Of a DNA stretch of 64,000 nt, positions 16,152-24,581 are shown one piece after another. Positions within the stretch are counted from its first letter, which is position 1, and every line of letters starts with the position of its first letter. The position numbers were made by a program, and so were the translations under genes. This stretch comes from Nocardia niwae NBRC 108934 = DSM 45340 (GTDB lineage: Bacteria; Actinomycetota; Actinomycetes; Mycobacteriales; Mycobacteriaceae). The DNA lies in the NCBI RefSeq assembly GCF_001613465.1, contig NZ_BDCK01000016.1:248001-312000 (forward strand), given 5' to 3'. The notes beneath the pieces are model-generated. The model was not told the DNA's origin. It saw only the letters and a program-made list of their open reading frames with translations, and made no database searches.

Positions 16152-17102
16152 ATGAACGCATCCACCAAGTTCGGCGGCTTCGCCCTCGGCCTCGCCGCCG
16201 TCTTCGGGCTCGCCCTCGCGGCCGGTTCGGTGATCGGGCCCGAGCCCGCCGAACCCACCGCCCACGACGGGAACGCGCACGACGCCGACCTCGCGCAGCG
16301 CGAGGCCCACGCACTACCTGGAGGAATGATGGCCACCGACCGCGGCTACACCCTGCGGCTGGACACCGACCAGACCAACGCCGCGGGGAACGTACCGCTG
16401 CGCTTCGCGATCCTCGACCGCGACGGAAAGCCCGTAACGCGGTACGTGCGCAGCCACGACAAGGACCTTCACCTGATCGTCGTGCGCCGCGATATGGCCG
16501 CCTTCCAGCACGTGCACCCGGCGCTCGACGGCAACGGAACATGGAGCGTCCCGCTCGACCTCACCCGCGCCGGTGACTACCGGGTGTTCGCCGACTTCAC
16601 CCCGGAGGGCGGCGACAACCTCACACTCGGCGCCGACCTGCGGGTGGCGGGCCGCTACGACCCCCAGCAGTTGCCCGCGGCGGCCGCCACCGCGACCATC
16701 GGCGACTACACGGTCACGCTGGACGGCGCTGTCGTCCCGGGCCGGGCCTCGAAGGTGACCCTGTCGGTGAGCCGGGCGGGCAAGCCGGTGACGGATCTGC
16801 AACCCTACCTCGGGGCTTACGGCCACTTGGTGGCCCTGCGCGCCGCCGACCTGGGCTATCTGCACGTCCATCCGGAAGGCCACCCCGGCGACGGCGTGAC
16901 CGCGGCCGGACCGGGCATCACCTTCGCCGTCACCGCGCCGAGCGCGGGCGACTACCGCCTGTTCCTCGATTTCCAGCACGAGGGCGTGGTCCGCACCGCC
17001 GAATTCACCCTGACCGTCGCGCCGGGTACCCCCGCCGTAGACGCCTCGAACCACAGCGAACACACTGGTCAGCAGCCGGCGCCGGACGGCCACGCGCACT
17101 GA
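16152..17102 (+). CDS. Secreted or membrane-anchored histidine-rich protein of the copper operon
   Basis: A 316-aa protein with a hydrophobic N-terminal signal or anchor (residues about 8-26) and an extracytoplasmic body. Two similar beta-rich units each hold a histidine cluster: HDKDLHLIVVRRDMAAFQHVHP and HLVALRAADLGYLHVHPEGH. The tail is also His-rich (SNHSEHTG, DGHAH). The repeated HLxxxRxDxxxxxHVHP pattern suggests copper binding outside the membrane. Proteins like this often sit between copZ and copA in actinobacteria, but I know no assigned activity. Confidence 0.75.
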   Translation: MNASTKFGGFALGLAAVFGLALAAGSVIGPEPAEPTAHDGNAHDADLAQREAHALPGGMMATDRGYTLRLDTDQTNAAGNVPLRFAILDRDGKPVTRYVRSHDKDLHLIVVRRDMAAFQHVHPALDGNGTWSVPLDLTRAGDYRVFADFTPEGGDNLTLGADLRVAGRYDPQQLPAAAATATIGDYTVTLDGAVVPGRASKVTLSVSRAGKPVTDLQPYLGAYGHLVALRAADLGYLHVHPEGHPGDGVTAAGPGITFAVTAPSAGDYRLFLDFQHEGVVRTAEFTLTVAPGTPAVDASNHSEHTGQQPAPDGHAH

Positions 17103-17138
17103 CCCGACGACCGTCCGCGCACAGAACGGAGCACCACG

Positions 17139-19385
17139 ATGACCACCGCGACTCAACCGCCGCCCTCCGGGCAGGTCGAACTCGTGATCGGTGGAATGAC
17201 CTGCGCGTCCTGCGCCGCCCGGATCGAGAAGAAGCTGAACAAGCTCGACGGCGTCACCGCGACCGTGAACTACGCCACCGAGAAGGCCAGGGTCGAGGTC
17301 ACCGGTGACGTCTCGCCGGACGACCTGATCGCCACCGTCGAACAGGCGGGTTACACCGCCACCCTGCCCACTCCGCCGAAGCCGCGGGAGGACGCCGCCG
17401 AGGAAGATCCCGCCGCCGCCCTGCGCACCCGCCTGCTGGTCTCGCTGGTGCTGTCGGTGCCGGTGATCGCCATGGCGATGATCCCGGCCCTGCAGTTCAC
17501 CAACTGGCAGTGGCTGTCGCTGACCCTGGCCGCGCCGGTGGTGGTGTGGGGTGCGCTGCCGTTCCACCGCGCGGCATGGACCAACCTGCGCCACGGCGCG
17601 TCGACCATGGACACCCTGGTGTCGATGGGGACGCTGGCCGCACTGGGCTGGTCGCTGTACGCGCTGTTCTGGGGCACCGCGGGCACGCCGGGCATGACGC
17701 ATCCGTTCGAGCTCACCATTTCGCGGATGGACGGCACCGGCAGCATCTACCTCGAGGCCGCGGCGGGCGTCACCACGTTCATCCTGGCCGGACGATTCTT
17801 CGAGGCGCGCGCCAAGCGGCGCGCGGGTGCGGCGCTGCGGGCCCTGCTCGAGCTGGGGGCCAAGGAGGTCTCCGTCCTGCGGGACGGAACCGAGCAGCGT
17901 ATTCCGGTCGAGCAGCTGCGGGTCGGCGACCGGTTCGTGGTGCGGCCCGGCGAGAAGATCGCCACCGACGGCATCGTGACCGAAGGTTCCTCCGCCGTCG
18001 ACGCCTCGATGCTCACCGGTGAATCGGTGCCGGTGGAGGTGGGCCCGGACGACGTGGTGGTCGGCGCCACCGTCAACGTCGGCGGACGGATCGTGGTGCG
18101 TGCCACCAGAATCGGTTCCGACACCCAGCTGGCGCAGATGGCGAAGCTGGTCGAAGACGCGCAGACCGGCAAGGCGCAGGCTCAGCGGCTGGCCGACCGG
18201 ATCTCCGGGTTCTTCGTGCCGATCGTGATCGCGCTGTCGGTCGCGACGCTCGGATTCTGGCTCGGCACCGGCGGTTCGGTGGCCGCGGCGTTCACCGCGG
18301 CGGTGGCGGTGCTGATCATCGCCTGCCCGTGCGCACTCGGACTGGCCACGCCGACCGCGCTGATGGTCGGCACGGGGCGCGGCGCGCAGCTGGGCATCCT
18401 GATCAAGGGCCCGGAAGTGCTGGAGTCGACCCGGCGGGTGGACACGGTCGTGCTGGACAAGACCGGCACGGTCACCGCGGGCAAGATGACGTTGCTCGAG
18501 GTGATTCCCGCCGAGGGCGAGGAAGTTTCGCGGATTCTGGAACTGGCCGGAGCACTGGAGGATTCCTCCGAACACCCGATCGCCCAAGCCATCGCCAAGG
18601 GAGCCCGCGAGCGGGTGGGCGCGTTGAAGCCGGTCGAGGATTTCGCGAATGTCGAAGGTCTGGGCGTGCAGGGCATGGTGGACGGTCACGCGGTGCTGGT
18701 CGGGCGGGCCCGGCTGCTCGCCGACTGGTCACAGCACCTCGACGAAACCTTGACCGAGGCGATGCGCGCGGCCGAAGCCGAGGGCAAGACCGCTGTCGCG
18801 GTGGGCTGGGACGGCGCGGCCCGCGCCGTGCTCGTGGTGGCCGACGCGGTGAAGTCGACCTCCGCCGAGGCGATTTCCCAGCTGCGCTCCCTCGGGCTCA
18901 CCCCGATCATGCTGACCGGCGACAACCGGGCCGCCGCCGAGGCGATCGCCGCGCAGGTCGGCATCGACGAGGTGATCGCGGAAGTGCTGCCACAGGACAA
19001 GGTCGACACGGTCAAGCGGTTACAAGCCGAGGGCAAAGTGGTCGCGATGGTGGGCGACGGCGTGAACGACGCCGCGGCGCTGGCCCAGGCCGATCTGGGC
19101 CTGGCCATGGGCACCGGCACCGACGTGGCCATCGAGGCAGGCGATCTGACCTTGGTCCGTGGCGATCTGCGGGCGGCGGCGGACGCGATCCGGCTGTCGC
19201 GCCGCACCCTCGCGACCATCAAGGGCAACCTGTTCTGGGCCTTCGCCTACAACGTGGCCGCGATCCCGCTGGCCATGGCGGGCCTGCTGAATCCGATGCT
19301 CGCGGGCGCCGCGATGGCGTTCTCCTCGGTCTTCGTGGTGAGCAACAGCCTGCGGTTGCGCGGTTTCCGCTCGACGGCGAACTGA
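17139..19385 (+). CDS. copA: Copper-exporting P1B-type ATPase
   Basis: A 748-aa Cu(I) exporter. One N-terminal HMA domain has the metal motif [15 protein letters not shown]. Eight membrane helices follow, with the transport motif CPCALG near residue 400, the actuator TGES, the phosphorylation motif DKTGT, SEHP in the nucleotide domain and [10 protein letters not shown] at the hinge. All P1B-1 signatures are intact. CGGAGCACCACG precedes the ATG. It is the last gene of the copZ-copA operon and is followed at once by a hairpin. Confidence 0.96.
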   Translation: MTTATQPPPSGQVELVIGGMTCASCAARIEKKLNKLDGVTATVNYATEKARVEVTGDVSPDDLIATVEQAGYTATLPTPPKPREDAAEEDPAAALRTRLLVSLVLSVPVIAMAMIPALQFTNWQWLSLTLAAPVVVWGALPFHRAAWTNLRHGASTMDTLVSMGTLAALGWSLYALFWGTAGTPGMTHPFELTISRMDGTGSIYLEAAAGVTTFILAGRFFEARAKRRAGAALRALLELGAKEVSVLRDGTEQRIPVEQLRVGDRFVVRPGEKIATDGIVTEGSSAVDASMLTGESVPVEVGPDDVVVGATVNVGGRIVVRATRIGSDTQLAQMAKLVEDAQTGKAQAQRLADRISGFFVPIVIALSVATLGFWLGTGGSVAAAFTAAVAVLIIACPCALGLATPTALMVGTGRGAQLGILIKGPEVLESTRRVDTVVLDKTGTVTAGKMTLLEVIPAEGEEVSRILELAGALEDSSEHPIAQAIAKGARERVGALKPVEDFANVEGLGVQGMVDGHAVLVGRARLLADWSQHLDETLTEAMRAAEAEGKTAVAVGWDGAARAVLVVADAVKSTSAEAISQLRSLGLTPIMLTGDNRAAAEAIAAQVGIDEVIAEVLPQDKVDTVKRLQAEGKVVAMVGDGVNDAAALAQADLGLAMGTGTDVAIEAGDLTLVRGDLRAAADAIRLSRRTLATIKGNLFWAFAYNVAAIPLAMAGLLNPMLAGAAMAFSSVFVVSNSLRLRGFRSTAN

Positions 19386-19389
19386 ACAC

Positions 19390-19424
19390 CGGATGGGACG
19401 GCACGCGCAGTGTCGTCCCATCCG
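19390..19424 (+). terminator. Hairpin copy 1, 3' of copA
   Basis: CGGATGGGACG (19390-19400) pairs with CGTCCCATCCG (19414-19424); CAC/GTG extends the stem inward. It starts 5 bp after the copA stop and probably terminates the operon. A near-identical hairpin is at 20760-20796. Confidence 0.75.
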
Positions 19425-19493
19425 TGCGTCAGCGGCGAACCTCTCGCCACACTCTGCTCCGGGGCCACCGGCCCAGCACGAACGAAGGAAACC

Positions 19494-19664
19494 ATGATCG
19501 TCCGTTCACTGCAAGAGATCATCGGCACCGAGCGCGAAGTGCGGGGCCCCGGGTGGAACAGCCGTCGCCTGGTGCTCGCCCGGGAGAGGGCCGGCTTCTC
19601 CGTGAACGACACCGTGGTCGACGCGGGCGCCGAGCTCGAGATGTCCACCGAGGAGGACCAGTGA
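19494..19664 (+). pseudogene. ectC: Truncated ectoine synthase (N-terminal 50 residues)
   Basis: The frame encodes MIVRSLQEIIGTEREVRGPG, then NSRRLVLARERAGFSVNDT and VVDAGAELEM, which matches the N-terminus of ectoine synthase EctC. It then ends in STEEDQ and a stop at 56 aa, against about 130 aa for the family. The cupin core with the metal ligands and active site is missing, so it cannot be a working ectoine synthase. GAAGGAAACC precedes the ATG. Its stop overlaps the threonine aldolase start (GTGA), and AGGAGG inside its last codons serves that gene. It may be a decayed gene or a short leader kept for translational coupling. No ectA or ectB is nearby. Confidence 0.75.
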
Positions 19665-20752
19665 GCGACAGCGCTCCCGAGCCCGACCACGAAGGTGAGC
19701 CGCTCCGCGGATTCGCCAGCGACAACAACGCCTCCGTGCACCCGGACATCATGGCGGCGCTGACCGCCGCCAATGTGGGTCACCAACCCGCCTACGGCGC
19801 TGACCTCCACACCGCCCGGCTGCGCGAGCTGATCAAGGACTATTTCGGCGAACGCGCCGAGGTCTATCCGGTCTTCAACGGCAGCGGCGCGAACGTGGTC
19901 GGGCTGCAGGCCATGTGCGACCGGTGGAGCGCCGTCATCTGTCCGGAGTCCGCGCACATCAACTTGGACGAGTGCGGCGCACCCGAGAAAGTGGCCGGGC
20001 TCAAGGTGATCCCGGTACCCACCCGGGACGGCAAGTTGACGCCGGAGCTGCTCGACCGGTACGCGTGGGGTTTCGGCGACGAGCACCACGCCCAGCCCAA
20101 GGTCGTCTCCCTCACCCAGAGCACCGAGCTCGGCACCCTCTACACGCCCGAAGAGATCGCGGCGATCGGCGCGCTGGCGCACGAGCGCGACATGCTGCTG
20201 CACGTGGACGGCGCCCGGCTGGCCAACGCGGCGGCGGCGCTCGGCCTGCCGCCCCACGCGTTCACCACCGACGCCGGGGTGGACGTGCTGTCGTTCGGCG
20301 GCACCAAGAACGGTCTCATGTTCGGCGAGGCGATCGTGGTGCTCGAGCCCGACGCGGTGCGCGGCATGCCGTACCTGCGCAAGGCCGCGCTCCAGCTGGC
20401 CTCCAAGATGCGGTACGTGTCGGCGCAGTTCGTCGCCCTGCTGGAGGGGGATCTGTGGCTGCGCAACGCCCGGCACGCCAACGCGATGGCGGCCCGGCTG
20501 GCAACGGCCGTCGCCCGGGTGCCCGGAGTCGAGATCGTGCGGCCGGTCCAGGCGAACGCCGTCTTCGCGGTACTGCCCCGGGAGGTCACCGAGCGACTGC
20601 GGAAGCGGTTCCGCTTCTACATCTGGGATGAGCGCACCGGCGAGGTCCGCTGGATGTGCTCGTTCGACACCACGGAGGCCGATGTGGACGCCTTCGCAAC
20701 GGCAATCGCCCAGGAAATGGCCGCTCAGCGACCGGCTCACTCAGAACGATGA
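19661..20752 (+). CDS. ltaE: Threonine aldolase (PLP-dependent, low specificity type)
   Basis: A 363-aa fold-type I PLP enzyme that cleaves L-threonine or allo-threonine to glycine and acetaldehyde. Landmarks are FASDNNASVHPDIM near the start, the conserved PAYGAD, VFNGSGANVVGLQAM, the PLP-pyridine aspartate region LLHVDGARLANA and the Schiff-base lysine in SFGGTKNG. The GTG at 19661 overlaps the ectC fragment's stop and follows AGGAGG by 4 nt. The frame is open far upstream through copA, which is only a shadow. It is followed by the second copy of the hairpin. Confidence 0.9.
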   Translation: MSDSAPEPDHEGEPLRGFASDNNASVHPDIMAALTAANVGHQPAYGADLHTARLRELIKDYFGERAEVYPVFNGSGANVVGLQAMCDRWSAVICPESAHINLDECGAPEKVAGLKVIPVPTRDGKLTPELLDRYAWGFGDEHHAQPKVVSLTQSTELGTLYTPEEIAAIGALAHERDMLLHVDGARLANAAAALGLPPHAFTTDAGVDVLSFGGTKNGLMFGEAIVVLEPDAVRGMPYLRKAALQLASKMRYVSAQFVALLEGDLWLRNARHANAMAARLATAVARVPGVEIVRPVQANAVFAVLPREVTERLRKRFRFYIWDERTGEVRWMCSFDTTEADVDAFATAIAQEMAAQRPAHSER

Positions 20753-20759
20753 CAAAACA

Positions 20760-20796
20760 CCGGACGGGACGGCACACGTAGTGTCGTCCCGTCCGG
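20760..20796 (+). terminator. Hairpin copy 2, 3' of threonine aldolase
   Basis: CCGGACGGGACG (20760-20771) pairs with CGTCCCGTCCGG (20785-20796). Compared with the copy at 19390, the stem differs by paired changes (A-T to G-C) that keep pairing. Confidence 0.75.
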
Positions 20797-20816
20797 GCAT
20801 CCGCCAGGAGGTCTCC

Positions 20817-20951
20817 ATGTCGGCAATCACCGAAGGCGCGGCGCGGCTCGCGCGGCATCCGGTGACCAGATGCCTCGCCGCGTGCTTGCTCGCCGCCGCC
20901 GGCCGAGCCCTACGCTCGAGCACAGCGAATTCCGGCAATGCATGCGCATAA
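20817..20951 (+). CDS. Possible 44-aa protein
   Basis: A short frame beginning MSAITEGAARLARHPVTRCL, with a hydrophobic patch (CLAACLLAAAG), starts 6 nt after AGGAG. It lies just after the second hairpin. It resembles nothing I know and could be another gene remnant. Confidence 0.3.
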   Translation: MSAITEGAARLARHPVTRCLAACLLAAAGRALRSSTANSGNACA

Positions 20952-21001
20952 CGCCATGGGCGAGCATACCCCTGGCACACCGAATCCGAAACGGATAGAG
21001 C

Positions 21002-21346
21002 TCAGCCGCGCAGGGTGGTGACCGTGACCAGCGAGGGCTGGAGGAACGACCCGTAGACCTCGATCGACACTCCACCGGTCGGGGATTCTCCCGCCCACCG
21101 GGCATGCTCGGTGATCCCCTCGCCGAGCAGCGCTTTCGCGCCCGGCGACCAAGCGACGGCCACCTGGCTCAGCGCCGGTCCGAGATTCAGGTTCGCGATC
21201 GCCGCGGATTCATTGTTGTCGAAGTAGACCTCCGTGCCGCCCGGGAAAGGGTTTACCGCCACGGCGGACGCGCTCGCCCCACCGAACGCGGCGGCAGACC
21301 CGCCTGCCACAACCGCTACCAAGACCGTCATGACCCGTTGACGCAT
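21002..21346 (-). CDS. Small secreted protein of unknown function
   Basis: A 114-aa protein with a Sec signal peptide (MRQRVMTVLVAVVAGGSAAA, probable cleavage near ASA-SAVA at about residue 27). The mature domain of about 85 aa reads like a compact beta protein (GGTEVYFDNNESAAIANLNLGPALSQ, ARWAGESPTGGVSIEVYGSFLQPSLVTV). The ATG at 21346 is preceded by AAAAGGAAATTCG, a better start than the in-frame ATG at 21370. There are no cysteines or catalytic motifs. It stands alone. Confidence 0.7.
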   Translation of the reverse strand: MRQRVMTVLVAVVAGGSAAAFGGASASAVAVNPFPGGTEVYFDNNESAAIANLNLGPALSQVAVAWSPGAKALLGEGITEHARWAGESPTGGVSIEVYGSFLQPSLVTVTTLRG

Positions 21347-21450
21347 CGAATTTCCTTTTCGTGTAAGCACACCAGCTGTTCAGCCGGTCATGTCACCTTT
21401 GCCGAGCGGGCATCGTTCGGCAATTCGATGTGGCGCTGATCACACTCAGC

Positions 21451-22314
21451 TTACGGTGTGCTGCCGACGGCCGCGAACGTATTCGCGTGATCGGCGGCCC
21501 ATTCGGCGAAAGTTCGTACACGGCCGAGAATTTCGATAACGTCGGCGGTGACGATCGCATTGTGCCCAGCACGCACATACGCCTGCCCCGCCAGCGCACC
21601 TTCGGCGAATTCGACGGACATTCCGGACGCGAGCATATATGCGCGCGCTTCGGTTTCGGGAATATCGGTCACATCCACCGGGCGGCCGGTGACGGTGGCC
21701 AAAGTCGCGGCCAGGTCGCGCGTGGTAAGCAATTCCGGGCCGGTGAGGGTGTACACGCGGCCCGCGTGGTCGGCGGAGATCAGCGCCTCGACGGCGACTC
21801 CGGCGACGTCACGGGGATCGACGACACCCTGTGCGGCGTCGCCGGTCATATTCGGCACCGGCTGTCCGGCCCGGATCGCGGCGGCCCAGCTCAGGGTGTT
21901 GGAGGCAAAGGAGCTGGGACGCAGGATGGTCCAGTCGACACCGCTCTCGCGCGTGGCCTGCTCACCCGGCAGATGCCAGGTGCCGACGCGGCCGAGTCCG
22001 CTGTCGCCGGTGCCGATGGCGGAAAGTTTGACGATGCGGCCGACCCCGGCGTCCCGTGCCGTGGTGATCAGCGCACGGTCGAGCTCCACGTACTCCGGGC
22101 CCAGCACGCCGACGATGAACGCGGCCTCCGCACCGGCCATCGCCTTCGCCATGGACGCGAGGTCGGTGTAGTCGCCACGCACCACTTCGACGCCTGCGGG
22201 GACGCGGGCCCGGTCCGGGTCGCGGGTGACGGCACGGATTGCGGTCTCGCGCTCGCTCAGCTGCCGGACGATTTCACTGCCGATGGTGCCGGTCGCACCG
22301 GTGATCACGATCAT
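21451..22314 (-). CDS. NmrA-like NAD(P)-binding oxidoreductase
   Basis: A protein of about 287 aa with an N-terminal Rossmann fold (VITGATGTIGSEIV, GxxGxxG) and the NmrA/NAD(P)H-binding layout: RAVTRDPDRARVPAGVEVVRGDYTD, VGRIVKLSAIGT and a later WTILRPSSFASN. It lacks a clear YxxxK at the usual SDR position, as is common in atypical SDRs that act as redox sensors or quinone reductases. The ATG at 22314 or 22323 may be used. It is divergent from an AraC-type regulator about 85 bp away, the common arrangement for a regulator and its target. Confidence 0.85.
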   Translation of the reverse strand: MIVITGATGTIGSEIVRQLSERETAIRAVTRDPDRARVPAGVEVVRGDYTDLASMAKAMAGAEAAFIVGVLGPEYVELDRALITTARDAGVGRIVKLSAIGTGDSGLGRVGTWHLPGEQATRESGVDWTILRPSSFASNTLSWAAAIRAGQPVPNMTGDAAQGVVDPRDVAGVAVEALISADHAGRVYTLTGPELLTTRDLAATLATVTGRPVDVTDIPETEARAYMLASGMSVEFAEGALAGQAYVRAGHNAIVTADVIEILGRVRTFAEWAADHANTFAAVGSTP

Positions 22315-22399
22315 GCGAATCACCGTGCCGGGCGTTCGCGCAGGTCTCTAGGAAATTCCGGCACACCTGACGGGCACCGGGCTGCCTACAGTGGATGCG

Positions 22400-23227
22400 G
22401 TGACCACCCTGTTGCTCCCGGCCGTCGTGACCGCCGAGTCGGTCGAGACGTCCGAGGCCGCGCCGGAGTCGCTGCGGCCGTGGCTGGCCGAACTCGGCCG
22501 CATCCCGACCGTGCTCGACCTGTCCGACCCGTTCGCGCACGTGCCGCAGACCGCCACCACGATCGTGCTGCGCACCGAGCACGGCGAGATCGGCGACCAC
22601 CGTGTCGCGCTGGTCGTCGGGCCGCAGACCAAGGCGAGCTACTCGCGCGCGAGCAAACCCGCGGGCTGTGTCCGCTTGCGGCTGGCCCCGGGTGCGGTCC
22701 CCGCGCTGCTCGGCGTTCCGGCGTCCGACCTCACCGATCGCGTACTGCGACTGGACGACCTGCCCGGTCCGGTCGCGCACCTGGCCGCCGAGCTGATCGA
22801 ACTCGACCACGACGAGGTCGTGGCATACCTGGAGAACGAGCTGCCGCGCCGCATCCCCGACGATCCGGTCCGGCGCGCCCACCGCAGACTCCTCACCACC
22901 GCCGTAGCCGTCATCGCCGCCGACCACCCGCTCTCCGTCACCGAGTTGGCCGCGCGCCTCTCGGTCAGCGAACGCCAACTCCGAGCTCTGTTCACCCATG
23001 GCATCGGCGTCTCCCCCAAACACTTCGCACGCATCAACCGAGTCCGCCAGGTCCTGTCCCGAACCGACGGCACCCCGTTGGCCGATATCGCCACCGGCAC
23101 GGGCTATTACGACCAGTCCCATATGACAGCCGACTTCCGCAGCCTGATGGGCGTCCCGCCCACCTCATACCTCCGAGGTGAGATCCCGGCCCCTTCCCCA
23201 TGCCGAGCGCTCACCCGTCTCCGCTGA
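22400..23227 (+). CDS. AraC-family transcriptional regulator
   Basis: A 275-aa protein with a C-terminal AraC DNA-binding domain (two helix-turn-helices; LSVTELAARLSVSERQLRALF and the second near IATGTGYYDQSHMTADFRSLMG). The N-terminal sensor domain (residues about 1-160; SYSRASKPAGCVRLRLAPGA) resembles the DUF6597-type AraC sensors. The GTG at 22400 lies 7 nt after a TACAGT -10-like hexamer, with no ribosome site, so the mRNA may be leaderless; GTG 22391 is a longer option. It probably controls the divergent NmrA-like gene. Confidence 0.85.
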   Translation: MTTLLLPAVVTAESVETSEAAPESLRPWLAELGRIPTVLDLSDPFAHVPQTATTIVLRTEHGEIGDHRVALVVGPQTKASYSRASKPAGCVRLRLAPGAVPALLGVPASDLTDRVLRLDDLPGPVAHLAAELIELDHDEVVAYLENELPRRIPDDPVRRAHRRLLTTAVAVIAADHPLSVTELAARLSVSERQLRALFTHGIGVSPKHFARINRVRQVLSRTDGTPLADIATGTGYYDQSHMTADFRSLMGVPPTSYLRGEIPAPSPCRALTRLR

Positions 23228-23306
23228 AAGGGGCACCATCGGTTTCGTTTCCGTCGAATTGATTCGCAACGTCAGCTGACCGACCGCCCTCTCCCGGGGC
23301 GTGCGC

Positions 23307-23549
23307 TTACCCGCTACCGCGGACTCGGTGTGCGGCACGCTCGCAATACAGCCGTTCGCAGGGGAGGCGGGGTAAGCCCTCTGCGCCGTCCGGGAGGATT
23401 TCGACCGCGTCGGGGTAATGGGCGTGCCGCCATTCGCGCGCGAATGTCACAGCCGCCGTGACGCATGCGGCGAAATCCATTCGAAGACCGTGCAGGAATA
23501 CGCTCACGTGGACGTCGTCCGATGGGTTCGTGCAGGGATCGCCGCACAT
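23307..23549 (-). CDS. 80-aa protein of unknown function, third gene of small operon
   Basis: An 80-aa protein (MCGDPCTNPSDDVHVSVFLH onward) with a later RLPCERLYCERAAHR. Four cysteines fall in CGDPC and CERLYC, which could form a small metal or disulphide site. The ATG overlaps the previous stop (TGATG at 23551-23547), so translation is coupled. I do not recognise a family. Confidence 0.6.
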   Translation of the reverse strand: MCGDPCTNPSDDVHVSVFLHGLRMDFAACVTAAVTFAREWRHAHYPDAVEILPDGAEGLPRLPCERLYCERAAHRVRGSG

Positions 23550-23824
23550 CAGGCACCTGATCCCGGTGCGGGCGTCGCGCGATCACTTACTATTTCAGCG
23601 ACGTTCGATTCGATGCGGCGGAAGTACCGGTAATCCTCGCGGCTGACGATCACCGCCGCGACGCGTGTCGCGCATGATGAATAGTCGCAGTCGTAGTGCA
23701 ACGCGAGCGCCTTCCTGGCGTTAGCGGGACTGGATACCGCCCACTGCGGATTGTCGTGCGCCAGCCGGGACCGCAACCCCTCGACGCGGAGGAACCACCG
23801 AGCGCGAGCGACGTCATCCGACAT
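23549..23824 (-). CDS. 91-aa protein of unknown function, second gene of small operon
   Basis: A 91-aa protein (MSDDVARARWFLRVEGLRSR start) with a short, mostly helical middle (NPQWAVSSPANARKALALHY) and a Cys pair in CDYSSCATRV. It overlaps the first gene's end by 11 bp and couples to the third by TGATG. It has no known domain. Its tight linkage to the other two small proteins suggests a complex or shared role. Confidence 0.6.
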   Translation of the reverse strand: MSDDVARARWFLRVEGLRSRLAHDNPQWAVSSPANARKALALHYDCDYSSCATRVAAVIVSREDYRYFRRIESNVAEIVSDRATPAPGSGA

Positions 23825-24302
23825 GAGTTGTTCCCGACCTGCGCCGAGTACGCGGCATCTGATCCGCCCATGCCCGAACGGCCTCGACCACCAAGTGACC
23901 CGATGGGCGAAAGGCATTGCGCGGCGGCACGACCCAATGCCGGATCGCTCCCACCGCAGCGGTGGGCGAAGGCAGCGCGATCGTCGCCCCGGACCGCGCG
24001 ACCGCCACGTCCAGCCGGAACAACTCGGCGAACAACCGCACGTCATCGGGCAGATCAGGCTGCGTGAGAAAGGTCCACCGCCCCGAACGCGGATGCCCCA
24101 CGATCGGCCCGAGTGCGACACCTCCGCTCTGCATGTGCGATTTCACCGCCTGCCCGAGGCGAGTTGGCATCGTCATCGCCCCCACCGATCCCGCGCGCAT
24201 GACTATTCGCCCGAGTTCCGGCGGATCGACCACAGCGGGGAGGCCGCACTCGCGCCGGTAGAACAGGCACCGCGACAACGGTGTATCTCCATGCGTTTCC
24301 AT
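23814..24302 (-). CDS. 162-aa protein of unknown function, first gene of small operon
   Basis: A 162-aa protein. The N-terminal part has CLFYRRECGLPAVVDPPELG. The centre reads GPIVGHPRSGRWTFLTQPDL, then DDVRLFAELFRLDVAVARSGATIALPSP, and a further HWVVPPRNAFRPSGHLVV motif follows. The ATG at 24302 is preceded by AGAGGGGAACAG; the frame is open to 24518 but the extra part lacks family-like sequence. It resembles small proteins I have seen beside Xre-DUF397 pairs in Nocardia, but I cannot name a family. It starts divergently from the Xre gene, with 279 bp of regulatory space between them. Confidence 0.65.
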   Translation of the reverse strand: METHGDTPLSRCLFYRRECGLPAVVDPPELGRIVMRAGSVGAMTMPTRLGQAVKSHMQSGGVALGPIVGHPRSGRWTFLTQPDLPDDVRLFAELFRLDVAVARSGATIALPSPTAAVGAIRHWVVPPRNAFRPSGHLVVEAVRAWADQMPRTRRRSGTTHVG

Positions 24303-24581
24303 CTGTTCCCCTCTCGCAACAGAAAGACGGTTGACGAGCGCCCGGTTCCGCCGACCCACGAAAGCAGCCGACCCTCCAGAGCACGCGCGCAGCACAGCAG
24401 TCCCCCGCCACGCATGGGTGATCCAATGAGTGATTCGCGAAAACTGTCTCGTTTCCCCAGGTGACCACCCATACTTGCTGTTCGGTGGCACCCGTGGCGC
24501 CGCAGCAGCGTCATCCATAGCTCGGGGGTGGGGCCACCCACAAATGCAGTGCTTGCCATCTACCAGAAGGGGACAGCAGCC

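Noticed and set aside
18329..19660. Upstream extension of the threonine aldolase frame through copA
   Set aside because: An open shadow frame; the family N-terminus, AGGAGG and GTG at 19661 define the start.
16314..20740. Minus-strand frames of 791 and 497 aa under copA and threonine aldolase
   Set aside because: They lie opposite complete, motif-rich genes and have no recognisable domain.
21430..23181. 583-aa plus-strand frame over the SDR and AraC genes
   Set aside because: A shadow of the opposite-strand SDR gene and an out-of-frame overlap of the AraC gene.
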